Below are positions 8,628 through 18,445 of a stretch of 64,000 nt of DNA, piece by piece. This stretch comes from Xanthobacteraceae bacterium. GTDB lineage: Bacteria; Pseudomonadota; Alphaproteobacteria; Rhizobiales; Xanthobacteraceae. The notes under the pieces were generated by a model. It did not search any database, was not told where the DNA came from, and saw nothing but the letters and a program-made list of their open reading frames with translations. Location of the stretch: assembly GCA_019746355.1 (NCBI GenBank), contig JAIESC010000001.1, positions 1 through 64,000 on the forward strand, written 5' to 3'. Made by a program: the position numbers and the translations under genes. Each line of letters opens with the position of its first letter. Positions within the stretch are counted from its first letter, which is position 1.

Positions 8628-10025
8628 TCAGCCGACCAGCTTGACCGGGACCGGCCGGCGCGCCGCTTGCGGCCGCTCGACGCTGAGGATGAAGTCGGAG
8701 ATGCGCGGGGCGACCTCGGCGCGGAAGCGCGAGCCGTTGAACACGCCGTAATGGCCGACGCCGGGCTGCAGGTAATGCATCTTCTTGTCGGCCGGCAGGT
8801 TCACGCACAGGCCGTGCGCGGCTTCGGTCTGGCCGACGCCGGAGATGTCGTCATGCTCGCCTTCGACGGTGAGCAGCGCCGTGTTGCGGATCGCGCCGGG
8901 ATCGACCGGCCGGCCGCGATGGGTCATCTCGCCCTTCGGCAGAAGATGACGGATAAACCCGGCGTCGACCGTCTGCAGATAGAACTCGGCGCTGAGGTCC
9001 ATCACGGCGAGATACTCGTCGTAGAACTCGCGGTGCTTCTGCGCCGAGTCACCGTCGCCCTGCACCAGGTTCATGAACAGGTTGCGGTGCGCATCCATGT
9101 GCCGGTCGAGATTCATGCTGACGAAGCCGTTGAGTTGCAGGAAGCCCGGATAGACGTCGCGCATCACGCCCGGATGCGGGAACGGCACCTTGGAAATGAC
9201 ATTGCGGCGGAACCAGTCGATGCCGCGATGCATGGCGAGCTGGTTGACGGCGGTCGGATTGACGCGGGTGTCGATCGGCCCGCCCATCAGCGTGATCGAG
9301 CGCGGCGCGTAGGGGTCGTCGTTGGCTTCCATCAGCGCGGTCGCGGCGAAAACCGGGACCGACGGCTGACACACCGCGATGACGTGGGTGTCGCCGCCGA
9401 GGAAATGCAGAATGCTGATCACGTAGTCGATGTAGTCGTCGAGATCGAAGCGGCCCTCGCTGAGCGGCACCATGCGCGCATCGACCCAGTCGGTGATGTA
9501 GACGTCATGATTGACGAGGAACGTCTCGACCGTGCCGCGCAGCAGCGTCGCGTAGTGGCCCGACATGGGCGCGACGATCAGCATCTTGGGCTGCGGCCGC
9601 CGCGGCATGTGACAGAACATGCGCTCGAAGTGCAGCAGCCGGCAGAACGGCCGCTCCCACACCGAGGCGATATGGATCGGCGCGCGCTCGCCGCCGATCA
9701 TGACGGAATCGATGCGCCAGTCGGGCTTGCCATAGCGGCGCGTCGAGCGCTCGAACAGCTCCGCCGCCGCGGCAAGACTCTTGCCGTAGGTGGTGTGCGT
9801 CAGCGGATTGAGCGGGTTCTTGAAGTAGAGCCGCGTCACGTCAGCAAAGGCGCGCGCCGGCTGCAGCGCAGCGTGTCCGGCCTCATACAGCCAGTAAAGG
9901 CCGTTCGACAGCACCGGACCGCCGGATTCCGGCGCTCCGCCGAATTCACCAATCGCCATAACTTTGGGTCCCCGGCCCTCGTATTGCGACGCAGCATAGT
10001 GACGTTCGGATGACATGGTCAACAT
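8628..10025 (-). CDS. phaZ: Intracellular polyhydroxyalkanoate (PHB) depolymerase
   Basis: 465 residues. The sequence reads as the PhaZ family throughout: LYWLYEAGHAALQPARAFADVTRLYFKNP at the N-terminus, MLIVAPMSGHYATLLRGTVE, YITDWVDARMVPLSEGRFDLDDYIDYV, and the nucleophile region HVIAVCQPSVPV, in which the Cys is the likely nucleophile by comparison with characterised cytoplasmic PHB depolymerases. A His near QPGVGHYGVFNG and the Asp in GEHDDISG complete the triad candidate. It mobilises stored PHB to 3-hydroxybutyrate. ATG 10025 is chosen because GAGGAA lies 8 nt before it. Confidence 0.9.
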   Translation of the reverse strand: MLTMSSERHYAASQYEGRGPKVMAIGEFGGAPESGGPVLSNGLYWLYEAGHAALQPARAFADVTRLYFKNPLNPLTHTTYGKSLAAAAELFERSTRRYGKPDWRIDSVMIGGERAPIHIASVWERPFCRLLHFERMFCHMPRRPQPKMLIVAPMSGHYATLLRGTVETFLVNHDVYITDWVDARMVPLSEGRFDLDDYIDYVISILHFLGGDTHVIAVCQPSVPVFAATALMEANDDPYAPRSITLMGGPIDTRVNPTAVNQLAMHRGIDWFRRNVISKVPFPHPGVMRDVYPGFLQLNGFVSMNLDRHMDAHRNLFMNLVQGDGDSAQKHREFYDEYLAVMDLSAEFYLQTVDAGFIRHLLPKGEMTHRGRPVDPGAIRNTALLTVEGEHDDISGVGQTEAAHGLCVNLPADKKMHYLQPGVGHYGVFNGSRFRAEVAPRISDFILSVERPQAARRPVPVKLVG

Positions 10026-10131
10026 ATATGACGTTCCTCAGCCAAGCGTTACCGGCGGGAACTCGCGGATTTGACTGAATTTGCAGGCGCCACCCTGCTA
10101 TGCGCCACGGGCGAGGACGGCTGGCGCGCTC

Positions 10132-10977
10132 CTAATCGCCGCCCTGGAGCAGGGTTCCCTCGCGCCGTGCGCTGCGCAGCAGCACGAGGAAAATCGCGAC
10201 GCCTCCGGCAAACAGCGCGGCGTTCAGGGCGAAGGCCTGCGCCATCAGGTCGGCGCGGAACACGTGGTCGATCAGCAGCGCCCGCATCCCCTCGAACACG
10301 TAGGTCGGCGGCAGCACCCAGGCGACCGCCTGGAGCCACGAGGGCAGCACCGAAACCGGATAGTACACGCAGACAAACGGCAGCATCAGGAACATGAAGC
10401 CCCAGGCCAGGTTTTCGGCACCAAGCCCGTGCCGCAGCAGGATACCCGAGACGACGATGCCGATCGCCCAGCTCGTCAGCAGCAAATTCATGAAGAACAC
10501 CGCGAGCGCGAGACCCATGGCCCACAGGTTGAAGTCGAAGAACCAGATCGCGAGGAAAGACACCGGCACCATGCCGATGGAAAGCCGGATGATGCTTTGA
10601 ATCGTCAGCGCCAGCACGAACTCGATCGGCCGCAGCGGCGTCATCATCAGGTTGCCCATGTTGCGGGCGTACATCTCCTCCAGGAACGAGATCGAGAAGC
10701 CGAGCTGACCGCGAAACAGCACGTCCCACAGCATCACCGCGCCGATGAAGGTGCTGGCGGCGCGCACGAGCGGACCCGAATTCTGCGACACGTAGATCTG
10801 CAGAAAGCCCCACATCAGCATCTGCACCGCCGGCCAGTACATCAGGTCGAGCACGCGCGGCCACGACGATACGATGAGATACGAGTGCCGCAGCACGATC
10901 GCCAGCACACGGCGCAGCGAGATCGCGGCATATTTGGGCGTGGCATACTTGGTCGAGTGCGAAGGCAACACGCTCAT
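10132..10977 (-). CDS. ABC-2 type exporter permease
   Basis: 281 residues with about six hydrophobic segments and the ABC-2 signature region (ARNMGNLMMTPLRPIEFVLA...LPFVCVYYPVSVLPSWLQAVAWVLPPTYVFEGMRALL). It forms the membrane part of an exporter with the adjacent ATPase, whose stop overlaps this ATG by 4 nt. The substrate is unknown; relatives export polysaccharide or drugs. The in-frame extension upstream of 10977 overlaps the ATPase gene and is not used. Confidence 0.88.
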   Translation of the reverse strand: MSVLPSHSTKYATPKYAAISLRRVLAIVLRHSYLIVSSWPRVLDLMYWPAVQMLMWGFLQIYVSQNSGPLVRAASTFIGAVMLWDVLFRGQLGFSISFLEEMYARNMGNLMMTPLRPIEFVLALTIQSIIRLSIGMVPVSFLAIWFFDFNLWAMGLALAVFFMNLLLTSWAIGIVVSGILLRHGLGAENLAWGFMFLMLPFVCVYYPVSVLPSWLQAVAWVLPPTYVFEGMRALLIDHVFRADLMAQAFALNAALFAGGVAIFLVLLRSARREGTLLQGGD

Positions 10978-11771
10978 TGCGCCGCCTCCCGCGCTTCGCC
11001 GGTGCCGCGGGCGATATCGAGAAACACCTCTTCGAGATTGGTACGGCCGTAGCGGGCGATCAGTCCCGCCGGCGTATCGTCGTCCTCGATGCGGCCACGC
11101 TTGAGCATGATGACGCGATCGCACAGGCGTTCGACCTCGCTCATGTTGTGCGAGGCGAGCAGCACGGTCGCGCCGCGCTCGCGGCGATAGTGCTCGAGCT
11201 TTCCGCGCACCCAGTCGGCGGTGTCGGGATCGAGCGAGGCGGTCGGCTCGTCGAGCAGCAGAATCTCCGGCTGGTTGATCAGCGACTTCGCCAGCGCCAC
11301 GCGGGTCTTCTGGCCCGCGGAGAGCTTGCCGGTCGGCCGGTCGAGAAATTCGCCCATGTCGAATTCCTCGGACAGCGCGCGGATGCGGCCGGCGACGTCG
11401 TCAGAGCCGTAGAGCATGCCGAACACGTTGAGGTTCTGCCGCACCGTGAGCCGCATCGGCATGTTGACGTAAGGGCTCTCGAAGTTCATCCGGTGCAGCA
11501 CGCGGTGCCGGTGGCGCGGCATCGCCACCCCCAGCACGGTGACGTGGCCGGAGGTCGGCTCAACGAGGCCCATGATGGTGGAGATGGTCGTGGTCTTGCC
11601 GGCGCCGTTGCCGCCCAGCAGCGCCGTGCAGGAGCCCGCCTCGATCGAGAACGAAATGCCGTCCACCGCGGTCACGGCCTTGTAGCGCTTGACCAGCCGG
11701 TCGAGGGCGATGGGCGATGGCGCGGGTGCGAGCATGGGCGCAGGTGTGGCGCGGCGCGCGGCCGGGCGCAA
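10974..11771 (-). CDS. ABC exporter ATP-binding protein
   Basis: 265 residues. Walker A is GGNGAGKTT, the signature is LSAGQKTRVALAKSL and Walker B is ILLLDEPTASLD, followed by the H-loop LLASHN. It powers the ABC-2 permease encoded immediately downstream with a 4-nt overlap. The TTG at 11771 is accepted as the start because GGGAGG stands 9 nt upstream; an ATG at 11735 has no such site. The gene is divergent from regB. Confidence 0.88.
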   Translation of the reverse strand: MRPAARRATPAPMLAPAPSPIALDRLVKRYKAVTAVDGISFSIEAGSCTALLGGNGAGKTTTISTIMGLVEPTSGHVTVLGVAMPRHRHRVLHRMNFESPYVNMPMRLTVRQNLNVFGMLYGSDDVAGRIRALSEEFDMGEFLDRPTGKLSAGQKTRVALAKSLINQPEILLLDEPTASLDPDTADWVRGKLEHYRRERGATVLLASHNMSEVERLCDRVIMLKRGRIEDDDTPAGLIARYGRTNLEEVFLDIARGTGEAREAAQ

Positions 11772-11845
11772 GCCCCCAAACCTCCCGTCGGTCCTGCGGC
11801 CGTTCGCAACATTGAGAACCCGCCACGGCGAATTAAGATGGCGGC

Positions 11846-13159
11846 ATGCTCTATGACACTGCCGACCAGCTTCATCTGCCGCAGCGGCGGAACGTGCGGC
11901 TCGACACGCTGCTGCGCCTGCGCTGGCTCGCGATCATCGGCCAGACCATCGCGGTGCTGGTGGTTTACTACGTCGTCGAATTCCAGCTGCCGATCTGGGC
12001 CTGCCTTGCGGTGATCGCCCTGTCGGCGTGGCTGAACATCGCGCTGCGCGTGCGCTTCAGCCTGACGCAGCGGCTCGAACCGACGCGCGCGGCCTGGCTG
12101 CTCGCGTTCGACATCGCCGAGCTTGCGGTGCTGCTGTTCCTGACCGGCGGATTGGAAAATCCGTTCGCGTTCCTGTTTCTGTCGCCGGTGCTGCTGTCGG
12201 CGACCGCGCTGCCGCCGCGCATCACCGTGATCCTCGGTGCATTCGCCGTGCTGTGCGCGACCGTGCTGGTGTTCATCCATTATCCGCTGCCGTGGGATCA
12301 GGACGACCCGCTGGAACTTCCCTGGATCTACCTGCTCGGCGTCTGGTTCTCGATCCTGCTCGCCATCGGCTTCATCGGCGTCTACGCCTGGCAGATCACC
12401 GAGGAGGGGCGGCAGATCTCCGAGGCGCTGGCCGCGACCGAGCTGGTGCTCGCCCGTGAGCAGCACCTGTCGCAGCTCGACGGGCTCGCGGCCGCGGCGG
12501 CGCACGAGCTCGGCACGCCGCTTGCGACCATCGCGGTGATCGCCCGCGAGCTCGAGCGCAGCACCGAAGCGAACTCGCCGCAGGCCGACGACATCCGGCT
12601 CTTACGCGAGCAGGCGCAGCGCTGTCGCGACATCCTGACCAAGCTGACGCAGCTCTCGACCGGCGAGCCGTTCGACCGCATGCCGCTGGCGGCACTGATC
12701 GAGGAGGTGGTCGCGCCGCATCGGAACTTCGGCATCGACATCAACGTGACGATGCTGCGGGGCTCCGACGCGCCGATGGGCGCCCGCAACCCAGCGGTGC
12801 TTTATGGCCTCGGCAATATCCTGGAGAACGCGGTCGACTTCGCGCAGGCCCGCGTCGAGGTCCGGGCCGACTGGAACGAGGACGACATCGCGGTCACGAT
12901 CAGCGACGACGGGCCGGGCTTCGCGCCCGAGATCATGGACCGGATCGGCGAGCCCTATGTGCGCTCGAGCAAGCGCCGCCGCATGAACGGCGAGACCACG
13001 GGGCTCGGCCTGGGCTTCTTTATCGCCAAGACCCTGCTGGAGCGGTCGGGCGCGACCGTCGAATTCGAGAACCGGAGCTATCCGGACCGCGGTGCGGTCA
13101 TCGAGGTCCGCTGGCACCGCAGCGATTTCGAGCGTCCTGCCCCAATTCCAGCCACTTGA
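11846..13159 (+). CDS. regB: Redox-responsive sensor histidine kinase RegB/PrrB/ActS
   Basis: 437 residues with six N-terminal membrane helices. The quinone-binding motif GGLENPF is at 101-107 between helices 3 and 4. The H-box AHELGTPLATI carries the phosphorylated His220, and Cys260 in REQAQRCRDIL matches the redox-active cysteine of RegB. N, G1 and G2 boxes follow (GNILENAVDFA, SDDGPGFAP, TGLGLGFFIAK). In related bacteria RegB senses redox state through ubiquinone and this cysteine and controls respiration, carbon and nitrogen fixation genes. The partner regA follows after 34 nt. Confidence 0.93.
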   Translation: MLYDTADQLHLPQRRNVRLDTLLRLRWLAIIGQTIAVLVVYYVVEFQLPIWACLAVIALSAWLNIALRVRFSLTQRLEPTRAAWLLAFDIAELAVLLFLTGGLENPFAFLFLSPVLLSATALPPRITVILGAFAVLCATVLVFIHYPLPWDQDDPLELPWIYLLGVWFSILLAIGFIGVYAWQITEEGRQISEALAATELVLAREQHLSQLDGLAAAAAHELGTPLATIAVIARELERSTEANSPQADDIRLLREQAQRCRDILTKLTQLSTGEPFDRMPLAALIEEVVAPHRNFGIDINVTMLRGSDAPMGARNPAVLYGLGNILENAVDFAQARVEVRADWNEDDIAVTISDDGPGFAPEIMDRIGEPYVRSSKRRRMNGETTGLGLGFFIAKTLLERSGATVEFENRSYPDRGAVIEVRWHRSDFERPAPIPAT

Positions 13160-13193
13160 GCGCCGCAACCATGTTCCATAAGGTAGTGTCCCG

Positions 13194-13763
13194 ATGAGCT
13201 TGGCAATGGCCGAAACACCCCTGCCCGAGGTTCCCCAGTCGGAGCGCACGCTGCTGATCGTGGAGGACGACAAGTCGTTCCTGCAGCGGCTGGCGCGCGC
13301 GATGGAGGCCCGGGGCTTCCTGGTCCGGACCGCAGAATCCGTCGGCGAAGGCCTGCAGCAGGTCGAGGCCTCGGCACCGGCCTTTGCTGTGGTCGACATG
13401 CGGCTCGGCGACGGCAACGGCCTCGACGTCGTCTCGGCGCTGAAACAGCGACGGCCGGAAGCCCGCGCCATCGTTCTCACCGGCTACGGCAACATCGCGA
13501 CCGCCGTGAACGCGGTGAAGATCGGCGCGGTCGACTATCTCTCCAAGCCTGCGGACGCCGACGACGTGGTCGCCGCGCTTCTGGCGACCGAGGGCCGCAA
13601 GGCCGAGCCGCCCGAGCATCCGATGTCGGCCGACCGCGTGCGGTGGGAGCACATCCAGCGCATCTACGAACTGTGCGGGCGCAACGTGTCGGAGACCGCG
13701 CGGCGGCTCAACATGCATCGCCGCACCTTGCAGCGCATCCTCGCCAAGCGCGCGCCGCGCTGA
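13194..13763 (+). CDS. regA: Response regulator RegA/PrrA/ActR
   Basis: 189 residues. The receiver domain has the acidic pair D25/D26, the phosphoacceptor D68 in AVVDMRLGDGNG, T96 and K118 in LSKPAD. A Pro-rich linker follows and then the FIS-type helix-turn-helix NVSETARRLNMHRRTLQRIL typical of the RegA family. It is the output of the RegB kinase upstream and would act globally on redox-regulated promoters. The ATG at 13194 has AAGG upstream; a second ATG lies four codons later. Confidence 0.94.
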   Translation: MSLAMAETPLPEVPQSERTLLIVEDDKSFLQRLARAMEARGFLVRTAESVGEGLQQVEASAPAFAVVDMRLGDGNGLDVVSALKQRRPEARAIVLTGYGNIATAVNAVKIGAVDYLSKPADADDVVAALLATEGRKAEPPEHPMSADRVRWEHIQRIYELCGRNVSETARRLNMHRRTLQRILAKRAPR

Positions 13764-13811
13764 GCGCGCCGGCCTGACGGCCGAACAACAAATCATATCC
13801 GGGAGAGATTT

Positions 13812-14777
13812 ATGCAGCATCGTTGGCTGGTCGGCATCGCCATTGTGCTCGCGGGCATCGGCTCAGCATCGGCGCAGAGCTGGCCGTCAAAGCCGGTGCG
13901 GATCGTCGTGCCGGTGACCGCGGGCAGCGCCACCGATGTCACCGCGCGTGTCATCGCCGATCATCTGTCGCCATTGCTCGGCCAGCCGGTCGTGGTGGAG
14001 AACCGCACCGGCGCGGGCGGCACCACCGGCATGGGTTATGTCGCGAAGTCGGTGGAGCCGGACGGCTACACCGTGCTGGTGCATTCCGCGGCCTTCGTGA
14101 TCCAGCCCGCGACGTTTCCCAATCTCGGTTACGATTCGGGCAAGGACTTCGCCGGCGTGACGCTGCTCGGCATGGCGCCGCTGGTGATGGTCGCGTCGCC
14201 CGACAAGTACAAGACCTTGAAGGACCTGGTGACCAACGCCAAGGCGCGGCCGAACGCGGTGAACTATGCGACCGTCGGCTATGGCGCGGCAGCGCATCTG
14301 ACCTCGGAGCGGCTGCGGCTCGGTGCCGGCTTCGAAGCACAACAGATCCCGTTCCGCGGCGCGCCGGAGGCGGTCAACGAGGTGCTGGCGAAGCGCGTCG
14401 ATTTCTTCTTCTCGCCGACGCTTGCCGCCGTGCCGCTCATTCGCGACGGCAAGCTCAGCGCGCTTGCGGTGTCGAGCTCGAAGCGCGCGAAAGCTTTGCC
14501 CGAGGTGCCGACCACGATCGAGGCCGGTTACCCGAACTCGGACTACAATTTCTGGATCGGCATGTGGGTGCCGGTGAAGACGCCGCGCGAGGTGATCGAC
14601 CGGCTCTACGCCGAGACGCGCAAGATCCTGGATATGCCGGCCGTGCAGGAAAAGCTCGCCGCGCTCGGCAACGAGCCGGCGCAAATGACGCCTGCGGAAT
14701 TCGACAAGTTCTTTCAGGCCGAGATCAAGCTGAACGGCGACCTGGTGAAGGCCGCGGGGATCAAGCCGAATCCGTAG
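13812..14777 (+). CDS. Bug-family tripartite tricarboxylate transporter receptor
   Basis: 321 residues with a signal peptide ending at ASAQS. The mature start WPSKPVRIVVPVTAGSATDVTARVIADHLSPLLGQPVVVENRTGAGGTTGMGYVAKS is the hallmark of TctC/Bug periplasmic receptors; these bind carboxylates or other small ligands. No TctA/TctB membrane genes are next to it, as is usual for the many orphan Bug genes in this kind of genome. GGGAGAG precedes the ATG. The ligand cannot be inferred. Confidence 0.9.
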   Translation: MQHRWLVGIAIVLAGIGSASAQSWPSKPVRIVVPVTAGSATDVTARVIADHLSPLLGQPVVVENRTGAGGTTGMGYVAKSVEPDGYTVLVHSAAFVIQPATFPNLGYDSGKDFAGVTLLGMAPLVMVASPDKYKTLKDLVTNAKARPNAVNYATVGYGAAAHLTSERLRLGAGFEAQQIPFRGAPEAVNEVLAKRVDFFFSPTLAAVPLIRDGKLSALAVSSSKRAKALPEVPTTIEAGYPNSDYNFWIGMWVPVKTPREVIDRLYAETRKILDMPAVQEKLAALGNEPAQMTPAEFDKFFQAEIKLNGDLVKAAGIKPNP

Positions 14778-14781
14778 CACC

Positions 14782-14909
14782 GCGTCATTCCGGGGCGCGC
14801 GCCGGAGCCCGCAGGGCGACGGCGGGCGAACCCGGAATCCATTACCACAGGGACCTTCTCCGTAACTGGATTCCGGGCTCAGCCCTGCGGGCCGCCCCGG
14901 AATGACCGT
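14782..14909. repeat. Long palindromic intergenic repeat, family A copy 2
   Basis: It has the same termini as the copy at 8507 (GCGTCATTCCGGGGCG at the left, CGCCCCGGAATGACCG at the right) and the inner pair CCCGGAATCCA / TGGATTCCGGG around a short loop. It occupies the gap between two convergent Bug receptor genes and could end both transcripts. Confidence 0.85.
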
Positions 14910-14921
14910 GGAGAAACGCGG

Positions 14922-15914
14922 TCACTTGATCAAATTGGCGACGCGGTCGACGATCGGCCTTGGCGTCGCATAAATCCTGGCGATCAGCGCGGCGATATGC
15001 TCGCCGTCCTCGGGCTCGAGATCGAGCTTGCTGCGCTGCACGTCGGCAACGAACTCCGGGTCTTTCATCGTCGCGCTGAAGGCGTCGCGCAGCATCTTCA
15101 GCCGGTCCGCCGGCAGATCAGGCGGCGCGACGAACGGCCGGCCGATGTCCTGGCCGGCGTAGAGAAATTCCAGCACCTGCTTCTCTTCGGCGTTGCGCGC
15201 CAGTGTCAGCACGTTCGGCACGCCCTTCAGCTCCGGCCGCGATTCCGCACCGGCCTGGAGCAGCACGTTGACGACCTTGTTCGGAATCCATTCCGGCCTG
15301 CGCTGCATGATGCTGTCGAGGCTCTCGCAGATGCCGTCGACCTCGCTGCGCTCCATCGCCAGGAACACATCGGCCGAGGAGCGGAAGCCCGACACCAGCT
15401 TGAATTTGTAGCCGAGCAGGTCGTTGAGAACCTTGGGATAGGAGCGCGTGCCGGTGCCGGGCCCGGTGTCGCCCAAGACCAGCTCGTGGGTCCGCAGATC
15501 GTCGGCCTTTTTCGCCTTGGCGGAGCTGTTGGCGATGCAGGCGTTGTGCTCGCGCGTGGGACTGCCGAGCCAGGACATTTTCGTGGCGTCGAAGCGGGCG
15601 CCCGGCGCATTGCTGAGCGGACCCAGCGCGGCGTCGCGAGCGATGATGCCGAACACCGTGCCGTCCTTCGGCGCGGCACCGTAGAGATGGCTTGCCGCGA
15701 CGTAGCTTCCCGCCCCCGGCATGTTCTGCGGCACAACGCTGGGCTTGCCCGGCAGGTGCCTGCCGATGTGCCGCGCCACGGTGCGACCCCACAGGTCGTA
15801 GCCGCCCCCCGGCCCGAAGCCGATCAACAGCGACACGCTCTTGCCGCTCAGGTCCTGCGCCGCCGCGGGCTGGCACAGCAGGACCAGCACGCCAAACGCC
15901 AGCCACGGCCTCAT
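14922..15914 (-). CDS. TctC/Bug-related periplasmic receptor, divergent
   Basis: 330 residues from ATG 15914, chosen because GGGAGG lies 6 nt upstream. A signal peptide (MRPWLAFGVLVLLCQPAAAQ) leads into KSVSLLIGFGPGGGYDLWGRTVARHIGRHLPGKPSVVPQNMPGAGS, which has the Bug layout with a YDLW variant in place of the usual ADV/TDV. The C-terminal half (APPDLPADRLKMLRDAF) is typical. A periplasmic binding role is inferred; the ligand is unknown. It is convergent with the previous Bug gene across repeat copy A2. Confidence 0.8.
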   Translation of the reverse strand: MRPWLAFGVLVLLCQPAAAQDLSGKSVSLLIGFGPGGGYDLWGRTVARHIGRHLPGKPSVVPQNMPGAGSYVAASHLYGAAPKDGTVFGIIARDAALGPLSNAPGARFDATKMSWLGSPTREHNACIANSSAKAKKADDLRTHELVLGDTGPGTGTRSYPKVLNDLLGYKFKLVSGFRSSADVFLAMERSEVDGICESLDSIMQRRPEWIPNKVVNVLLQAGAESRPELKGVPNVLTLARNAEEKQVLEFLYAGQDIGRPFVAPPDLPADRLKMLRDAFSATMKDPEFVADVQRSKLDLEPEDGEHIAALIARIYATPRPIVDRVANLIK

Positions 15915-16018
15915 CGAAATCCTCCCGTCAGCGATCCTGTGGCGATCTTGTCGTTGCAAACGCGCCGCCCGCGGCAAGTATAAGCCGCACCGGCCGCCAT
16001 GTCGTCGCCGATGGAACG

Positions 16019-17860
16019 CTATGCGGCGCGGACGGTCGCCAGGAACTTCTCGACCTCGAGCTTGAGCTTGCCGCCCTCGCTGGCCAGAAGGTGCGCCGAG
16101 GCGAACACCCGGCCCGCTGCCGCGCCGGTCTCGGCCGCAGCACGGTTGACGTCGCCGATATTGGTCGCCGCGTGCTCGGCGCTGCGCGCGGCGTTGTCGA
16201 CGCCGTCGGCGATCTGCGAGGTGGTCGCGCCCTGCTGCTCGATCGCCGCGGCAATCGAGGTTGCGATGTCGGAGATGCGGGCGATGGTCGAGCTGATCTC
16301 CTTGATCGCATTGAACGAGTCGGCCGTCGCGGTCTGCATCTCGGCGATCTGCGCGGTCACGTCCTCGGTCGCCTTGGCGGTCTGCGTCGCGAGCGTCTTC
16401 ACCTCCGAGGCGACGACCGCGAAGCCACGCCCCGCCTCGCCGGCGCGCGCCGCCTCGATCGTGGCGTTGAGCGCGAGAAGATTGGTCTGCTCGGCGATGT
16501 CGGTGATCAGCTTCACGACGTTGCCGACGCGGGTGGCGGCGTTCGACAGCGCGGTGATGCGGGCGTCGGTCTTTTCGGCCTGACGCACGGCGTCGCCGGC
16601 GATGACGCTCGACTCGCGCACCTTACGGCTGATCTCCGACACCGAATTGGCGAGCTCGCCGGCAGCGGTCGCCGCCGAGTTGACGTTGCTCGACGCCTGC
16701 TGCGAGGCACGGGCGACGACGTCGGCGAACTGCTTGGTGGTGTCGGCGTTGTTCTTCATGGTGCTGGCCGCCGATTCCAGCCCCTTCGACTCCAGCGACA
16801 CGGCGTCGACGATGTTGCCGACGGCCGCCTCGAAGCCGTCGGCGAGGCGCTGCATCGAGGCGCGGCGCTCGTCGGCCGCCGCGCGCTTGACCGCGTCGTC
16901 CTCCTCGGCCTGGTGCCGGGCGCGTTCGATCGCCCTGACCTTGAAGCGCTCGACGGCCATCGCCATCGCGCCGACCTCGTCCTTGCGGTGCAGGCCGGGC
17001 AGCACGACGTCGAAGTCGCCCGCCGCAAGCTTCTGCATGGCGGACACCAGCTTGCCGAGCGGCCGGGTGACGTTGTGGATCGCCCAGTAGGTCAGCGCCG
17101 ACAGGATGAGGCCCGCGATCAGCGCGCAGATCACGATCATATGGCTGACGCTGATGCCGTCCGCGAGCTGATCATCGATCACGGTGGCGACCTCGAGGAC
17201 GCCGCGCACGTCGCCGAGCTTCCAGTCTTTCTTGGGCGAGTTGGGATCGGAGTTGTGGCAGTTCACGCAGGACTGCGCCGACATGGTGTCGGCCACGGCG
17301 GTCCGCACCACGTGCTTGCCGCCGATGTTGACCTCGCGCGAAAACGTGCCCTTCGGATTGGCGACGAGATGTTCCCAGGCTTCGCTCTGGAATTCGTCGA
17401 GCTTGCGGTCCTTGCGGCCGGGAAACGGATACTTGCTGTAGAGGCCGATCGAGGTCTCGTTGTTGGCGAGCAGATCGCTCAGATCGTGCATCAGCGTCGC
17501 CGGCAGGGGAATCGTCCCGGCATTGCCCTTGTGGTCGTGCGACGCCTTGGCGAGGCCGGACGGCACCAGCTTGTTGACGACCGACTCCGTGTAATAGCCG
17601 CGGATCATCTTGAACTGCGCCGCGACCTGCTGGTTGGAGAGAAACGCGTCGTGCGCGGCCTTCTGCTCCATCAGCGCCGGCAGGGTGAGCCAGATCACGC
17701 CGACCACGGCAAGCAGCGTCAGCGGGACCGGCAGAAGGATGCGCCAGGCGAGGCTGTTGCGGCGGCGGAACACGCCGCCACGGACATGCAGCGGCTGCGA
17801 TTCGGATGAGGATGCCGACATAAGTCCCTGCCCGTGCACCGAAGCGCCCAGCTCCGGCAT
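16019..17860 (-). CDS. Methyl-accepting chemotaxis protein with periplasmic c-type haem motif
   Basis: 613 residues. Membrane helix 1 is at about 41-60 and helix 2 at about 241-261, with a periplasmic domain between them that resembles DUF3365/Tll0287-type sensors. This domain has a CVNCH motif at 198-202, the covalent haem c attachment signature. A HAMP domain follows (about 262-315) and then a full signalling domain with the conserved hairpin tip ([34 protein letters not shown]). A redox, oxygen or NO chemotaxis role is inferred from the haem site. The start is ambiguous between 17860 and 17821, neither with a clear ribosome site. Confidence 0.85.
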   Translation of the reverse strand: MPELGASVHGQGLMSASSSESQPLHVRGGVFRRRNSLAWRILLPVPLTLLAVVGVIWLTLPALMEQKAAHDAFLSNQQVAAQFKMIRGYYTESVVNKLVPSGLAKASHDHKGNAGTIPLPATLMHDLSDLLANNETSIGLYSKYPFPGRKDRKLDEFQSEAWEHLVANPKGTFSREVNIGGKHVVRTAVADTMSAQSCVNCHNSDPNSPKKDWKLGDVRGVLEVATVIDDQLADGISVSHMIVICALIAGLILSALTYWAIHNVTRPLGKLVSAMQKLAAGDFDVVLPGLHRKDEVGAMAMAVERFKVRAIERARHQAEEDDAVKRAAADERRASMQRLADGFEAAVGNIVDAVSLESKGLESAASTMKNNADTTKQFADVVARASQQASSNVNSAATAAGELANSVSEISRKVRESSVIAGDAVRQAEKTDARITALSNAATRVGNVVKLITDIAEQTNLLALNATIEAARAGEAGRGFAVVASEVKTLATQTAKATEDVTAQIAEMQTATADSFNAIKEISSTIARISDIATSIAAAIEQQGATTSQIADGVDNAARSAEHAATNIGDVNRAAAETGAAAGRVFASAHLLASEGGKLKLEVEKFLATVRAA

Positions 17861-17956
17861 GGAACTTTTCAGCTTTGGGTAATGGAACCGTTAAGCCGGC
17901 CTGCCCAAAAGCTGGGCGCGATCGCCGCCAACCAAAAAGGACGCAGCCTCAGAGAC

Positions 17957-18445
17957 TTAAAGCTCGCCGTGATAGGGCCCCATGGGATCGGCCAGCGACT
18001 GCAGGCGCAGCGCCGCGGCCCGTGCGATGCCGAGCATCATGCTCTTGCGCGTCGCGGCGTGGAGCCTGTGCTCGGGCGCCTCGCAGACGATCTGCGCGCC
18101 GAACGCGTCGGCGACAATGAGCCCGGTGTCGGGCGGGAAGATTTCGCACGGCACCTCGACCGTGGTGGCGAAGAACAGCCGGTCGCAGTGCATCCGGTAG
18201 TCCATCCACTTCTGATCGGCGCGGAAGTCCGCCACCGACGACTTGATCTCGACGATCCAGATATCGCCGTCGCGGCCGAGCGCCACGAGATCGGCGCGGC
18301 GACCGGAGGCGAGCGGCAGCTCGCTCACCACGCAGTAACCGTGCGCGTGCAGGAGCCGCGCGGTGCCGCGCGCGACCTTCAGCGCCGTTTCCGACTGCCG
18401 CCCGTCGACGGGCGGCTCCGCCAGTTGTCCGAGCGGCTGGATCAT
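17957..18445 (-). CDS. mmcB: MmcB family DNA repair protein (PD-(D/E)XK-like)
   Basis: 162 residues. The nuclease-like core is seen in SELPLASGRRADLVALGRDGDIWIVEIKSSVADFRADQKW, where the Asp and the E-I-K of the PD-(D/E)XK fold are present. MmcB was named in Caulobacter for a role in mitomycin C resistance and is widespread in Alphaproteobacteria. The ATG overlaps the stop of the upstream M20 peptidase by 4 nt, so the two are co-transcribed with mtnA. Confidence 0.85.
   Translation of the reverse strand: MIQPLGQLAEPPVDGRQSETALKVARGTARLLHAHGYCVVSELPLASGRRADLVALGRDGDIWIVEIKSSVADFRADQKWMDYRMHCDRLFFATTVEVPCEIFPPDTGLIVADAFGAQIVCEAPEHRLHAATRKSMMLGIARAAALRLQSLADPMGPYHGEL

Noticed and set aside
8455..8808. 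N-terminal extension of the YgjP-like hydrolase
   Set aside because: It would translate the family A palindrome; the family starts at MPLRALFY-type residues.
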